The notes beneath the pieces were generated by a model, which was given only the letters and a program-made list of their open reading frames with translations, was not told the origin of the DNA and searched no databases. From NCBI GenBank assembly GCA_033782935.1, contig JAWQEG010002479.1, forward strand, positions 95,399-159,398: 64,000 bases of DNA, written 5' to 3'. The translations under genes were made by a program, and so were the position numbers. Of the stretch, positions 10,945-22,927 are shown piece by piece; within the stretch, counting starts at the first letter, position 1, and each line of letters starts with the position of its first letter. The DNA is from Petrolisthes cinctipes. Taxonomy: Eukaryota; Arthropoda; Malacostraca; Decapoda; Porcellanidae.

Positions 10945-13900
10945 TCAAATGATGTTTTCCTTACATTCGATATAAGGTTGTTGCAATTTTCCAATTTTTC
11001 TTCTTTCTTCAACATAGCCAGTACAGTCAAGCACAAAATGTTCTAAGTTTTCTGGATCTGTTCCACACATCTTACATTCTGTTTCATTGTCCTCTTTTCT
11101 AAATCTTTTTCTATCTCCCAAGTTTAAAGTATTTGTCCTACATTTAAATAACACCACTGATGCTGGTGTATTGTCATATAGTTCCTCTGTCATTCCCATT
11201 TCCTTTTTCCATTTTCTGTAAATCTTTAGGGTAGTCTTACTTTCTATTTCCTCTCTCCAGTTCTTAGTGTCCAATTCATAAATCTTGTTTAGGAGTTCTT
11301 GCTTCTTCATGGTTTTTAGTTTATCTAAATTGATATCTAATGCTTTCATTCCTTCCTCACATTCCTTCATCCATTTATTTGTTCTATTATCCTTCAATTC
11401 TTCTACTATTTCGTATGTTAATTTGTTTCCTCCATCTCTCATTATTCCTTGTAAATATTGTAATTTTGTTCTAGTAATTTTTTATTTCATGAGTGAGGCA
11501 CCCACTTCTCCTCTTAGTCCACTAATTGCTGTGCTTTTTTCTGCCCCAAGAATTGTTCGGTACACTGAGTTTTCAATTTTTTGTAACGTATCTATTTCTT
11601 TCTTGTTATAATCCACTACACCAGCCCCATACAATATTCCAGGCAATGCCAGACCTTTCCAGAAAGTTTTTCCAATCATTAGTTTGTTACAACTCCTGGC
11701 TGTCACTGAGTATGTCATATTTGCTAGTTTCTTTGCTTTTTTTAAAATATTAACTTTATAATTCTTAAAACAGTCTCTCTTGTTTCCAATATCCACTCCC
11801 AAATATTTAATAGTCTCCACCACTTCTATCCCTTCTAGTTCTGCTGGTTGATTTTCCATATTGAAGATTATGAATTTGCTCTTATTTTTATTTAACTCCA
11901 ACCCACATTTCCTGCTTACATTGCTCAGTCTTATAATGTTTGTTTTTGCCTCTAACATTGATTGTGAAAACTGTAGTCCATCATCGGCAAAGAAGATAGT
12001 GTTAAAAGCAAATTTCTTATCTCTGTACCCGAGGCCTGTACTCTCCATTTCTTGAATTATTTTGAAAGTTATTAATTTAAAAAGTGTTGTAGATCCTGTG
12101 CACCCTTGGCGTATACCGCTTGTTATCTTTATCTCTTTTTCTATTTTTCTGCTTAAACACAGTTGTGTTGTATCATTCTGGTACACATCACTTATTATAT
12201 CTATCATATTTTCATGTGCTTTTATTTCTTTTAGATTTTTTATGATCTCTTCTCTTTTTATTGAGTCATATGCCTTCTTAAAGTCTATTGCTGCTACGAT
12301 TAATGGTGTCTTGTTCTTGTAGCTTTTTTCAATACAGTACCTGAGTATGAGTATATTGTCTTCAATTCTTCTTCCCTGTGTAAATCCGGACTGCAATTCA
12401 CTATTTAAATCATTAACTTGTAGTTGTTGTTCTATTTTGCTCTTCATTATTGACATGAATATTTTGTAATCAATATTTGTGAGTGCTATGGGTCTTAATG
12501 GGCTGTTGGTTTAACTTTTTTTGGTAGCATTACTGTTCTTGAAGTTTTCCAGGTTTGTGGGACTTTTCCTTGTCTATTTATTTTATTAAAACAGTATACT
12601 AACTTTTCTATGCATTTTTCACTATCTATCAATGCCTTGTAGCATTCTGGTTTTAACCCATCTGGACCAGCTGCCTTTTTGTTTTTCAAGCCTTTTAATG
12701 TTTTTATAATTTCTTCTTTATTTATTATTGGTTCTTCCATGATTGTTGTTATCCGAGCTAGGCCCATTCCAACAGTCATATCCATATGTTCCATTAGCAT
12801 GTACTGTCTGTTGTCTTGATTAGTTTCATTCATTATTTGTTCCTCTATAAAAATTTTGTACCTTCCTTTTTCTTGTGTGTTCCAAACCTTCTTTATGTTA
12901 TTGTCATGATTTTGGTATATATCCTTCCAAAACATTTCAAGCTCTTGAGCTGCATCTTCTGGTTTAAGTATTCCTCCCTCTGTAGTATATAATTCCCCTT
13001 TGTCCTTATCATAGTTTATTTCTTTACCTTTTAATCTGTCAATATATTGCCATAATCTCTTACTTTTGTCACTACTTCCATTTATCTCCTCTGTCACCTT
13101 TTTCTCATGTTTTATTATTGCTTCTTTGATCAATCTTTTCACCCTATCTTTTTGTACCTTATATAAGCTCCAAAGTCTATCTTTTACTTCTTCACTAGCC
13201 TCATTTCGTTTCTCTCTATTAAGCTTCTTTCTTTTCTTGATTTCCTTTCTAATTTCTTCACACATCCATGGTGGTTCAATCCTGTTTATATGTCTCTTAT
13301 CCTTTCTCCTTCTATACTTTTTCTTTAATATACATTCTGCATTTCTTGTCATGATTTCACCAAACTCTACCATATCTTGTACCTCTTCATTGCACTCTCC
13401 TTCCACTTCTTCCTTATATATCTGTAATGCTTCTTTGTCTGTCGTATAATAAATATTTTCTTGCCATTGATCATTTGTGTATTTTCTATTTTGTGTCTCT
13501 CCTTTGATTAATATTTCAATCAATTTATGGTCAGATAAGTCCGTTATTTCTTTTCTTTCATCTATTTTCATTGCTTCGTATACATCATAAAATTTATGGT
13601 TCACCAGAACGAAGTCTATCACACTTTTTGATTTTCCTCTCTCCCATGTTATCAACCCTTCACACCTCTGGTCATTGTTTAGTAGAATAAGATTATAGTT
13701 TTCCATCCAGTTAATCACATCTTCCCCTCGTCTATCCATTTTCTGCTCTCCAAGGAATCCCAAATGTCCGTTAAAATCCCCAAGTAGGACAAAGGGTATT
13801 TCCCCTATATTTTCTACTATACCTTCTATTTCTGTTTTTAAACTAGTGTATTTTCTTTTATCCTCTTCTTTATTTCCCACAGGTAAATAGACCAAAAGCA

Positions 13901-14210
13901 GCTTAAAACAAATGTTTCCTAATTTACACTTGCAAAATAACAAATCCTTATTTCTAGTTGTTATCTTTTCAATTTTACTATCTTCATCCTTCTCCGACAA
14001 AATCATCAAACCCCCTCCTTTCTTTTCCTCCATTTCCCTCATATTACTTATTGAGTATATGTGATCACAGAGACTGATATTCTCACACTTTTGGTGTGTT
14101 TCCGTTAAACATAAAAATTCTTCACTTTTAATTAAATCTTGTAATTCCGTCATCTTTACTTTTGTTAGCCCTTGTATGTTTATTAGTTTAATCTTACATA
14201 TGCTCTCCAT
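10945..14210 (-). pseudogene. LINE family B ORF2: endonuclease, reverse transcriptase, C2HC finger
   Basis: Segment 14210-12495 holds an APE-type endonuclease (LINIQGL, CLTETHQ, VLLGDFNGHLGF, VIDFVLVN, LSDHKLIE) and the RT start (AAGPDGLKPECYKALI). A small frameshift near 12505 moves the frame to 12456-11482, where RT continues with LRPIALTNIDYKIF, AIDFKKAYDSI, GIRQGCTGS and the catalytic FFADDGLQFSQS (near 11975). An in-frame TAA at about 11482-11484 (after GASLMK) precedes the last segment 11442-10945, ending in a C2HC-type finger CKMCGTDPENLEHFVLDC. Two lesions only, so the copy is dead but recent. The enzyme would nick DNA and copy the element RNA into the target. Confidence 0.88.
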
Positions 14211-14289
14211 ATATTTGTCCTCTTTCTCCTTGAAAATTATTTCTCATTAACTTTGCATCCTTTATATACCATCCCTTTTCTCCCAGTTC

Positions 14290-15111
14290 TCATTTTCTTT
14301 TTAATTCCTCCCAGAGCTCCTTATTTTGTTGTCTCTCTTTCTTAGTCATATCCAAGGTGATAGATGTTCTTTTTGCTAGCCTATGGTTTGTATTCTTAAG
14401 GTTCTTTGCATTTTTCAGAATCTGCCATTTCATCCATGTTTCTTTTAATTTTATCAAGAGTGGTCTCTTCTTTCCTGGTTCATTTATTAATCCTAATCTT
14501 GCTGCATCCAAAATTTCTACATCCTCTACTTTTACTTCCCTTTGTATTATATCCAGAGAGTTTTCTATATCTTTCTGTATCTTTTCCTTTGGTTCCGAAT
14601 CCTCGGGTTCTTCTAAATTATAAATGATAATATTATTCCTCTTTCTCTCTTTTTCCTCTCTCTCTTTCATATCTTCAACCATTTCACTTTTTAGTTCTAC
14701 TTTCATTATCTCTATTTTCTTATCTCTCTTCTTCAGTTCTAACTCCATTTCATTCTTCATTTCCTCTAACATATCTTTCTTTAACTTATCTAAACTCTCC
14801 TCCCACTGCATCATTTTTTCCTCAAAGAAAGATCTCAACTCCTTTTTCATCTCATCAATCTTTTTTCCTAATTCCCCCTCTGGTGTTAACAGTCTCTTCT
14901 TTGCTACTGGTATACATCCAGAACATATCCATACTGATTCAGAATCTTTCAACTCTCTATATAGGGTAGGACTGACCTGCTCACATCCGATGTGGAACCA
15001 GACACTACACATATCACATTGTATTCCTTTCTCCTGTTGTTTTACTCTATTTTCACATCTTCCACAGCTGTCTTCTCCTCCTGCTCCGCTTCTTGCACTT
15101 CGACTAGCCAT
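14290..15111 (-). CDS. LINE family B ORF1 protein (PHD finger, coiled coil)
   Basis: Intact 273-codon reading frame starting MASRSARSGAGG. Residues ~16-63 form a PHD-type zinc finger: CGRC, CDMCSVWFHIGC, then WICSGC. Residues ~85-150 are a long Lys/Glu/Met-rich coiled coil (KKIDEMKKELRSFFEEKM onward), expected to trimerise or multimerise. Residues ~155-260 begin with RKRNNIIIYNLEEPEDSE, the pattern of the RRM-like RNA-binding module of many LINE ORF1 proteins. The inferred role is binding the element RNA to form a ribonucleoprotein. A transposon gene, not a host gene. Confidence 0.85.
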   Translation of the reverse strand: MASRSARSGAGGEDSCGRCENRVKQQEKGIQCDMCSVWFHIGCEQVSPTLYRELKDSESVWICSGCIPVAKKRLLTPEGELGKKIDEMKKELRSFFEEKMMQWEESLDKLKKDMLEEMKNEMELELKKRDKKIEIMKVELKSEMVEDMKEREEKERKRNNIIIYNLEEPEDSEPKEKIQKDIENSLDIIQREVKVEDVEILDAARLGLINEPGKKRPLLIKLKETWMKWQILKNAKNLKNTNHRLAKRTSITLDMTKKERQQNKELWEELKRK

Positions 15112-15553
15112 CTTCTTCTCTTATTTTTCACTTTGGTTTATGTGGTAACTTTTATAATGTTTACATTATTTGGGAAACTCAGCTCTCAGTTTACGAACCT
15201 GCCGCCACCGGCGACACTCCTTCCCTATGGCCCTATCTCATAACACAGGGGTCGCGCGCTCTATGTGTATAGATCTGTGGGTTCCACTTGCTACTGTTAC
15301 AGCGGCCCGGAATTGAGGAAACCGAACTGAACAGGCGGCCAGGCGCCTGCAACGATCGCTGTGAGACGGAATTTGTGGACGACAGATTTATTTTTAGTGC
15401 GTTAACTCCGGTTCCTGTGAGTGTGAGATTGTGACTCCTGTCAAGAGTCAGTAGGCTGAGGCATTGCTTGAGCTTGTGTGAGTATATGGTTCCTCCTGTA
15501 GGCAGTAGCTGAGAATAAGTTAAGAAATAAGAAGTACGTTGCGGGCCACCACC

Positions 15554-16948
15554 ATGACCACTTATTCCGAGGAGGATCGCAGTTTCTGGTCAGGATTTAT
15601 AGATATGTATAGAGACAATCCCACACTTTGGAAGTTAAAAAGCAAAGACTATTCAGACAGAGAGAAAAAGAATTGTGCGTATGAGGTGCTTGTTGAAAAA
15701 CTGAAGGAAAGAGATGTTAATGCAACAAAAGATACTGTTAAAAAGAAAATCAACAATTTGAGGAGTGCATTCCGCAAAGAACTGAAGAAGGTTGCAAGAT
15801 CCAAGAAGTCTGGTGCTGGGACTGATAAGATTTATACACCAACTCTGTGGTACTATAATGACCTCCTATTTCTCAAAGACCATCAGGTTCCACGACTAAC
15901 TTCTTCCGATACGTTTGAGGTAAGCAATTTTCCCCGTAATTAGTGTATGGTATTATTACAGTATATAGTATTAAGATGTAAATTTATATGTACAGTCGGC
16001 GGCAAAGGTCGGTAATTATCCAGTATATTGCCGTTTTCTAAACAATGTTTCTACCATCTTTAACCATTAATTTATACCATTTTAAGACAATTTTCTTTTA
16101 TAAATGCCTCATTTCCAAGATAGGGCATATTCAAATGGGGCATTTTGGAATAGCCTAACCTTACCTAACCTAGCCTAGACCACAGCAGACTACCAGGACC
16201 TAACCTGGGCAAACTACCGGGACCTAATCGTGGTAAAGTACCGGGACCTAGCTGGATGTGGCAACACTGCTACAAAACGGCAATATACTAGATAAATTCC
16301 CAAAAGTCCTGTTGCCACACTCAGTGCTTTCTGGAGGATAATATAAAGGATAATCATCAAACATACTCATTCACCATACAACATTACAATCTCCAGGGTG
16401 TAAATTGGTAAATTCCTCTGGTTCTTCAGTTTATGAGTTGTGAAGCTTATATTTCCATACTGTACTTCATGACTTGGTTGATGTTGCGACAGGACTTTTG
16501 TCGCCAACTGTACCTAAAGAGACTACTGTAACCACCATACACAAGTTTGTAGCGTAGGTTGTAAGTGACTGTCATGTATAGTATTATGTTTATGGTCATC
16601 AATTTCCAGGGTGATGCCTCCACATCAGTTAAATCACTCTTGCCTACTCAAGCAAGAAAGAGGGTTAAGACTGAGCAACAAGAGGAACTACTGGGTATGG
16701 CATGCAAGCGTCTCCACAACACTGATAATGAATATGCAATAATAGCAAGTGGGTGGGCAGTTGACTTGCAAAAAATGAGTCCAACACAAATGCTGTTTGC
16801 TAAGAAGGCTATAAATGATATATTATTTGAGGGGCAAATGGGAACTTTACATCGCCACTCAGTTGTTATAAATGAACCATACAGTAAAGTAAGTACACCT
16901 ATGATAGATTATTCAGACCAGTCAAGTAACCAGGGTGGTGACAGATAA
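15554..16948 (+). CDS. MADF-BESS domain protein (Adf1-like DNA-binding factor)
   Basis: Two exons: 15554-15919 and 16610-16948, phase 0, donor GAG|gtaagc and acceptor ttccag|GGT, 234 residues. The start ATG at 15554 has a strong context (GCCACCACCATGA). Residues ~10-105 form a MADF (Myb/SANT-like) domain: [49 protein letters not shown]. Near the C terminus [19 protein letters not shown] matches a BESS protein-interaction motif. Such proteins act in the nucleus as sequence-specific regulators; the target is unknown. The upstream region 15180-15540 is GC-richer and adjoins the 5' end of the LINE at 15300, so promoter and LINE leader are close or overlapping. The intron is largely a MITE (15993-16510). 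The last ~21 codons pass over a possible donor (AAA|gtaagt near 16890), so an alternative 3' end is possible. Confidence 0.85.
15993..16510. mobile_element. TA-flanked MITE with Tc1-like ends and TTAGG-like core
   Basis: Lies inside the MADF-BESS intron. Left end after TA: CAGTCGGCGGCAAAGGTC; right end before TA, reverse complemented: CAGTTGGCGACAAAAGTC. The interior (about 16100-16260) has the CCTAACCTTACCTAACC run and CTACCGGGACCTAACC units shared with the MITEs near 45.3-46.7 and 56.5-57.2 kb. The ends resemble those of 20087-20520 and 40692-41147, whose interiors differ. Confidence 0.75.
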
Positions 16949-17118
16949 TTCTGTAACAGGAACTTCACTCAGCCTGTATTTGACTTCTTTCAGTTAGAAT
17001 GTAGATTTTATATGAGAGTTACAAGAATTATAGTAATTATATGTTACAGCTACACACAAAAGGTTTCCCCCTGGAGTAGGAGGCTACCAATACCTCCCCA
17101 GTATCCCTGCTTGTTGTA
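16949..17118. other. 3' flank of MADF-BESS gene
   Basis: AT-rich sequence after the TAA stop, presumably 3' UTR. No clear canonical poly(A) signal was seen. Confidence 0.4.
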
Positions 17119-17454
17119 GGGGAGGTGGCCGAGTGGTTAATGTTCTGGACTCGTAACCTAGAGGTCGGGAGATCGATCCTCTCAGGTGAGGGCCTGAGAA
17201 TATTTACTCTTCCGATTTGAGTTTCAGGCACTAACAATAAGGCCACCGAACGTCGTAAAACACCCTCGCTGGTACCATAACAGCTGCAGTATTTGGGAAT
17301 AACCCTCAATTCCCTCCCTCTGTGGCTGGGTACCAGTTCGGAAGTCGTGACGTGTGTGTGTGAGAGTAGCAGTTGACCTGGGCCACGGTAACGGGCTTGA
17401 TTAAGCCTATGTCCAGTGTCGGAACATATACAAAAAAAAAAAAAAAAAAAAAAA
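17119..17454 (+). mobile_element. tRNA-derived SINE
   Basis: The head is tRNA-like: box A TGGCCGAGTGG (about 17126-17136) and box B GATCGATCC (17171-17179), matching GWTCRANNC. The triplet in the anticodon position is CGT (GACTCGTAACC). The head resembles Ser- or Thr-type tRNA but is not a functional cloverleaf. A tRNA-unrelated body of about 250 bases follows and the element ends in a 22-base poly(A). It would be transcribed by RNA polymerase III and moved by a partner LINE. Confidence 0.85.
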
Positions 17455-17775
17455 GTTACTAAAAGGGGCTTTCACTTCTCCAACTGTCCCTTTTTTTCAT
17501 GTTACCCTTTGTGCTTACTGTCCCACCTCTCAATCGCCGCCTTCTCCCTACAAAGATTTTTTTTAGGCCTAAAGCAGTTTTCCTTTCATTATCTTCAATC
17601 AATACACACTAAAGGATTTCCCATATAATTACAAAATTATTTATATTACTTATAGAATATTATTTTCTACAGTAAGCAAGCTATATCCTGTGGATACAAT
17701 GACGATTATTATTTGTCAATGAAAACTTTTATTACCGGTACTCTTAATATTATAATTATATCGTCATCATCATTT

Positions 17776-18000
17776 TCATTTAACGTCCGTATTTTCCCAT
17801 TTAGGATGGGCGATGACTGCTCTCCACATCTGTCTACCTTGTACCATATGTTCTTCTATTCCCATTAAATTCATATCCTCCATTACACACGCTCTCCACT
17901 TTTTCTTCGGCCTTCCCGCCGGTCGCCGACCCCCAACTCTCACCACCTCCACATCACTCAACACACCCCCCTCTGCTCTTCTCACATGTCCAAACCATAA
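17776..18000 (-). mobile_element. LINE ORF2 C-terminal fragment
   Basis: The - strand reads RRAEGGVLSDVEVVRVGGRR, PAGRPKKKWRACVMEDMNL and MWRAVIAHPKW. This is the typical C-terminal tail of a LINE ORF2 (RTE-like, from memory) found in many arthropod gene sets. The 3' side ends in a short ATC-rich run (17761-17778). Heavily 5' truncated. It is a different family from the tails at 38.1 and 41.8 kb. Confidence 0.7.
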
Positions 18001-19096
18001 ACATAATTACTGTATATGTTTATTAATATTAATATTTTTATGATAAAAACTTTTATTGTCATATTATATATATATTATTGTCATATAATATAAGGATATA
18101 TTGTAATATATTTTTTAACATAATATATATACCAAATTATCACAAGATTCCATTCTCTTATTGAAATTTCCTTATTTGTAGTTTATTTTTATAAATAAAG
18201 GAACTGTAAAGATTTCTTTTTTCACCTTTATAAATCCATTGAAGCTTGGCGGCATTTCTCCATCATGATAAGAGCTGATGGACTGAGGGGACACTACAGT
18301 ACCAAATTTCTGATATTCAAATGTGTTGCCAGTGGTCAGATAGCATAGTGTTATTAATAGCCACGTACTGTACTTGCAGAGATACATTCTCACATCACAG
18401 TGTTCCTTTTAGATATTACTGGAGATACCATCCTCAGTAGTAATCATCATCAAAAGCTGTACCGGTACGTCCATTTGCATATAATTTCTGTAATCGACTG
18501 GGTCACTGACCCTTACCTGCTGATATATAATTCAACAAATTCTCATTGCTATACTCATGTCTTTTCTTGTACCGCTCCTTCATGCAGGTGCAACTTTTCT
18601 TTCGTTTTGTGAAGCATGCTATTGCAATTTCTTTCAAAGTAATGTCAGTATCAGTCATGATGTCTCCTCGAGATCGTTCGTTTAACTGATATGAGCCGTG
18701 AAGGGCCCAGAGGGCATATTGCTCAATAATATTCCATAAATAATATTGATCGTGTATGGGCCTCTCAAGGTCCCATTATTCTTTTTCTTTTTATTCTCCA
18801 GTAATAAAATTGCCATATCTTAAACTTAAAAAAATGGGAAAGGCAATAAACAGAACATTATTAATACAGCTAACATATTTATCAAATACATATTCAAATT
18901 TTACAGCAGGGTACAGTAGTCTGGAAATTTTTTTTCACACAATTAGATGATTTTCTTCATCACAAGAACATCACAGACCCAAGGTATTCATAATACACTA
19001 TATTGTACCACTGGATGCAACAAAATATAATGCACTTTTGGGGTAAATTAGTTCAGCAAATAATACACTGCATCCAAAAAAAAGAAAATATATATA
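18001..19096. other. AT-rich intergenic DNA
   Basis: No gene or element recognised. There are short TA-rich stretches at 18060-18135. Confidence 0.4.
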
Positions 19097-20056
19097 CAGT
19101 GCTCCCCCCAACTTCCCCAAGTAGACGGGGGTTATGTATGTACCAAGCAGGCGCTGTGTACTTTTTTAAAATCGTCTACTGTACTTGAAATTGATAATTA
19201 CAGGGGAAAAAATAGGTTCGGTACTGGCCCTTCCAAAAACTAACCATTCTTGACCATTATAATATGTACACTCAACCCCCAACTATGGCAGGTTTCGCTT
19301 TAGAAGCTTTCGCGCAAACATAAAAAAAAAAAAAAAAAAAAAAACTTAAATGGCTAATGCGCATCCCAAGCGGTGCTATCGTGACTCGTGAGCCAGGATG
19401 AGAGTCCACTCAACCCTCGATTTCACAGATTCTCTCTCTAGTGACTAAAAATAATTCTAAACTTGAGCCAAAAGTATGGAAAATGTTTGTTTTGAAAGGT
19501 TGTTCATTCTAAAAGGGTAGGCCTAAAAGTGTGAAAGTAGTGAGTGAATGTGATTGGTGGCAAGTTCAGTTATCACCAATAATCCACATTTCATTACCGT
19601 AGTTTATATTAATTATTCTTTGTCACTTTCTCTTACAATCACATGCACTTTTCACCATATCAAATGTCTGTACTGGGATATGTGCTGAAAGTATGAAAAA
19701 TGCCCATTTTGAGAAGTGGTTCATTATAAAGGGGTTGGCTTCGCAAGTGTATCAAGCGAGCGTGAGGGTGATAGTGGAGTTGTAAGTTCAGTTGTCACCA
19801 AAACTCATTGAATTTTTATTTGTGCACACACATTCTTTATTTTGTATTAATTAATTTTGGTAATTTTCTCTTAAAATCACTTCCACTTTTCACCATATCA
19901 ATAATCTGTATGTTGTATAATTAATCAACACATCAAACTTGGTCAGCTGAAAGCCTGAATATCGACTTGCGCATAGGTACTCCTAATATAAAAAAAACGT
20001 ATACTTATGGTACTTTCGTCTCAATTAATTTCTCCGCCTACTTGGGGGGAGCACTG
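19097..20056. mobile_element. Tigger-type MITE, copy 1
   Basis: TA duplication on both sides; ends CAGTGCTCCCCCCAA and its inverse, extended by AGTAGACGGGGGTTATGT and a matching inverse end. Subterminal sequence from 19204 (GGGGAAAAAATAGGTTCGG onward) matches the Tigger element at 562-665. The centre carries a 23-base poly(A) and AT-rich filler with no ORF. About 960 bases. Confidence 0.85.
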
Positions 20057-20086
20057 TATATATATGTCAAATAAACCTGTGATGTA

Positions 20087-20520
20087 CAGTTGGCAAAAAA
20101 AGTTTTGTTACCATCCCTTTAACAGTGTGTCTTATCTCCTCCACCCTCTGGCCCCTCAGTGTCTCATGGGCAGGCAAGTAGGGATGATATTCTTTCACCC
20201 AGTGCTATTTTTTCTGGGTATTTCACTGTTATTCTTGTCCTAAAATACTCAAACACATTTCCTTATGTTTAATAATGAATAGTTAAATAGTAAGAGTTCT
20301 TCAACACTCGAAATTTAATTTAAAATCAGCTAAACTTTTGATATAAAAAAGAAACAGAATGCGTTGTGCTAAGTTGTCACTGCCGGGGCAAAGATGATAC
20401 CCGTCCGGCATGTCCCGGATGAGGAGGCACAGCTGCCCGGTCGGCGGAGTACCAACTCTATCGCGCTTACTGATGTTAAAATTAACATAGGGGTGGTAAC
20501 GAAACTTTTTTTGCCAACTG
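20087..20520. mobile_element. Tc1-like MITE, copy 1
   Basis: Flanked by TA; ends CAGTTGGCAAAAAAAGTTTT and CAGTTGGCAAAAAAAGTTTC (inverse), followed inward by GTTACCA. A related copy is at 40692-41147. No transposase inside. Confidence 0.82.
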
Positions 20521-20599
20521 TAGAGTTAACTCTTTTCAAGTCAGCATTTGATAAGTCTGGCTTGGATATAATGTACTGTAAGTCAGCAAGAAATAAATA

Positions 20600-20990
20600 A
20601 TATTGTAAATACTGGACTGTATAAAAAAAAAAAAAAAAAAAAAAAAAATAGCCAGAAGACCGAGTAAGTCAGCAATGCTAGAGCCCCTATTTGTTTTGCT
20701 TTATTCTATTTAGGCCTATTACTTATTGTACTTGTGCTTAAAAATTAAGGAGCTTTCCACTCATTATTATGCAAGAATATTGACAAGAAAAATACCAATT
20801 ATAATATCAGTATGATGAAAAATCCTCTGAACACATCATCTGTTAGTCCCAATAACTTCCTCAGAAGTTATGCATGGTTACAACAATAAAAAAGACAAAC
20901 ACCCACTTGTGTTGACAATCACACTCAAGATGCAAAGGAAAATGAGAAAGAGTTACAGAAACCCAAGTGATGAGCAGTAAATACCATTAA
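20600..20990. other. Intergenic, with a poly(A) run
   Basis: A ~27-base A run at about 20622-20648 could mark the end of an old retroposon. No other content was recognised. Confidence 0.4.
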
Positions 20991-21709
20991 CCCCTAAGAA
21001 CCGAAGGACACCGATTGATGTCTTGGCCTCTTTTTCCTCCATTAACGATGAACACCGATCGACACGGCTATAAAAAACTGCATTGGCTATATCTAGCCAC
21101 TTCATTGGTTCCACTGATAAGTTTGTGATGCAGACAGTCAGTGAAAAACATAACTGCTTCAGCTCCACCCTCTCTAGAGGGAGAAGCCTAACATTACCCC
21201 CCTTTACCCCACACCATCCATCCCTACTAGACCATCACTCGTGGCCTTGAAGTGACTCCCTGCCATCCTCTCCCTCCCTCCCCTAGCTCTTATCAGCCAT
21301 TGGACACGAGTTTTCACACACTCCCACATTGTGCGTTAGCGTTAGCACAGCTACGCACAGTCGTATGCAAAAATGAATTGTATGTGGCCTTTTCTGTCAA
21401 TTTCAGTGCATTTATATACTCATTTTACAAACACAAGCACACATCCAGGTACACATACTCGTGCATCTACGTATTATAATCATGCGTAACACATGCGTAC
21501 GCCCTCGTATGTTATTTGGGGGGGTAACTGTCATATTATATTCCGACTTTGAGATAGGAGATAGGCGACTTCAGTTTGCATATTCTGGTGTATAAAATAA
21601 AGCTCTACAAACCTATAAGACCAAAGCTAACCTTGGAGTAACTTAAAAAATCAGGTGGTTTTTGCGGCTGGGGGAGCAGGCATTGACTAGGAAATGCGGT
21701 TCTTAGGGG
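20991..21709. mobile_element. piggyBac-like non-autonomous element
   Basis: Left end is TTAA followed by CCCCTAAGAACCG; right end is the inverse CGGTTCTTAGGGG followed by TCAA. TTAA targets and terminal repeats beginning CCC are hallmarks of piggyBac elements; the right TTAA has one change. 719 bases with no transposase ORF. The superfamily is inferred from the ends only. Confidence 0.65.
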
Positions 21710-21713
21710 TCAA

Positions 21714-22927
21714 GTTACTTATTCACAATGTAAAATAATAATAGTAAAGAGCAATAAGATCAATCAACAAGGAATAGTTACAAGAAATCATAAAATGGGA
21801 AAGGAGGAAAACAAAACTTCATATGAAGGACCATGAAAAATTATTGAAGCCACCATACACTGGGTGACTTAAGGAAAATATACAGGAGTGAGTAGCAATT
21901 ACTGTATATTGGATTATAACTCAGAGAAAGAAGGAGAGGGAGAGAGAGAGAAATGACTGTATGAATGGTGAAAGAACATGATGGCTACAGGAGAGAACAT
22001 GTCAATCATGTTTTGTACTCTGTCATATTTCAAAACAGAAAGTGGGATTGGTCAAGATACAAGTATCATAGTTTAACCTGTACATGACATACAAGTGACA
22101 CTATGTGCCTCCAAACAATTGAGAGGGCTTAACTGTTGTCAACTGATTTAATGTACTAATCTATACAAACAGCATTTCATAAACCATCTATACACAGCAT
22201 TATATAACATAAGAGGACATAATTATGAAGTGCCACCTACCAAACACAGTCAATCAATACAAGTAATTTTTTAATGGGCCAGATGAAAGTAAGTATCCAT
22301 CATCATCATCAGTAGGCTACCCTATTTCCCTATTTTCAAGTACATATCCGAATCCAAAGTGGTTGGTAAAAATTTTTACATTCAAGTGCTAGGCACCATT
22401 GATCAGTTAATTAGAAGCAACACACTTACACTGATGTAGGTATTTACCATCAACTACAGAGGCTATAAGGTATACATCAAAGATGAAAGTATGGGACTGC
22501 TGTTATAGCTGTACTGTATCTTCATCCTCAGTGGATCTTTCTTTTAGGTTTAGGTATAATATACTCTACTGTATTCAGTAGGAATATCAATGGCAGAGTT
22601 GAAACCTGAACCTGTACTGGATGAGCACTCACATTTCAGAGGCTTAACTCCATGTGCCACCATATTATCAGTTGTTTTTCTCCTACAAACAATTTGAATG
22701 CATTTGGAAGGTGGTACTTTTTATAAAATAATATAAATTTTGGCAGACTAGATGTATTGCATTCTCTTAAAAAGTATACAACAGTAATAAACAACAAAGA
22801 AAAAAAAACAGGCTCAAACACACACACAATATCTTGGGTACACACAAAAAAATATAAATTAAAAGTACAGGATTATTATATTGAAGACTATAGTTTCCTC
22901 AAAATAATGCAAAGAAACTAAGTATCT
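21714..22927. other. Intergenic DNA
   Basis: No gene, RNA or repeat family recognised. Confidence 0.4.

Larger units (their letters stand above)
10945..15300 (-). mobile_element. Nearly full-length second LINE (family B)
   Basis: On the - strand: a GC-rich leader near 15300-15112, ORF1 (15111-14290), a short gap, ORF2 (14210-10945). The two-ORF layout with PHD-finger/coiled-coil ORF1 and endonuclease-RT-C2HC ORF2 is that of a complete non-LTR retrotransposon. Only one frameshift and one stop were found in ORF2, so the insertion is relatively young. The exact ends are uncertain; the GC-rich sequence at 10700-10810 could be 3' UTR or unrelated flank. A fragment of the same family is at 51640-51880. 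RT motif is FADD. Clade not assigned. Confidence 0.85.

Noticed and set aside
13066..13449. 127-codon hydrophobic + strand frame, and similar Ser/Phe/Leu-rich frames at 14357-15148
   Set aside because: Antisense to the charged LINE ORF1 and ORF2 reading frames; the composition is explained by reverse translation of Lys/Glu codons.
17119..17200. tRNA gene
   Set aside because: The anticodon stem does not pair cleanly and a long body with poly(A) follows, so it is a SINE head and not a functional tRNA.
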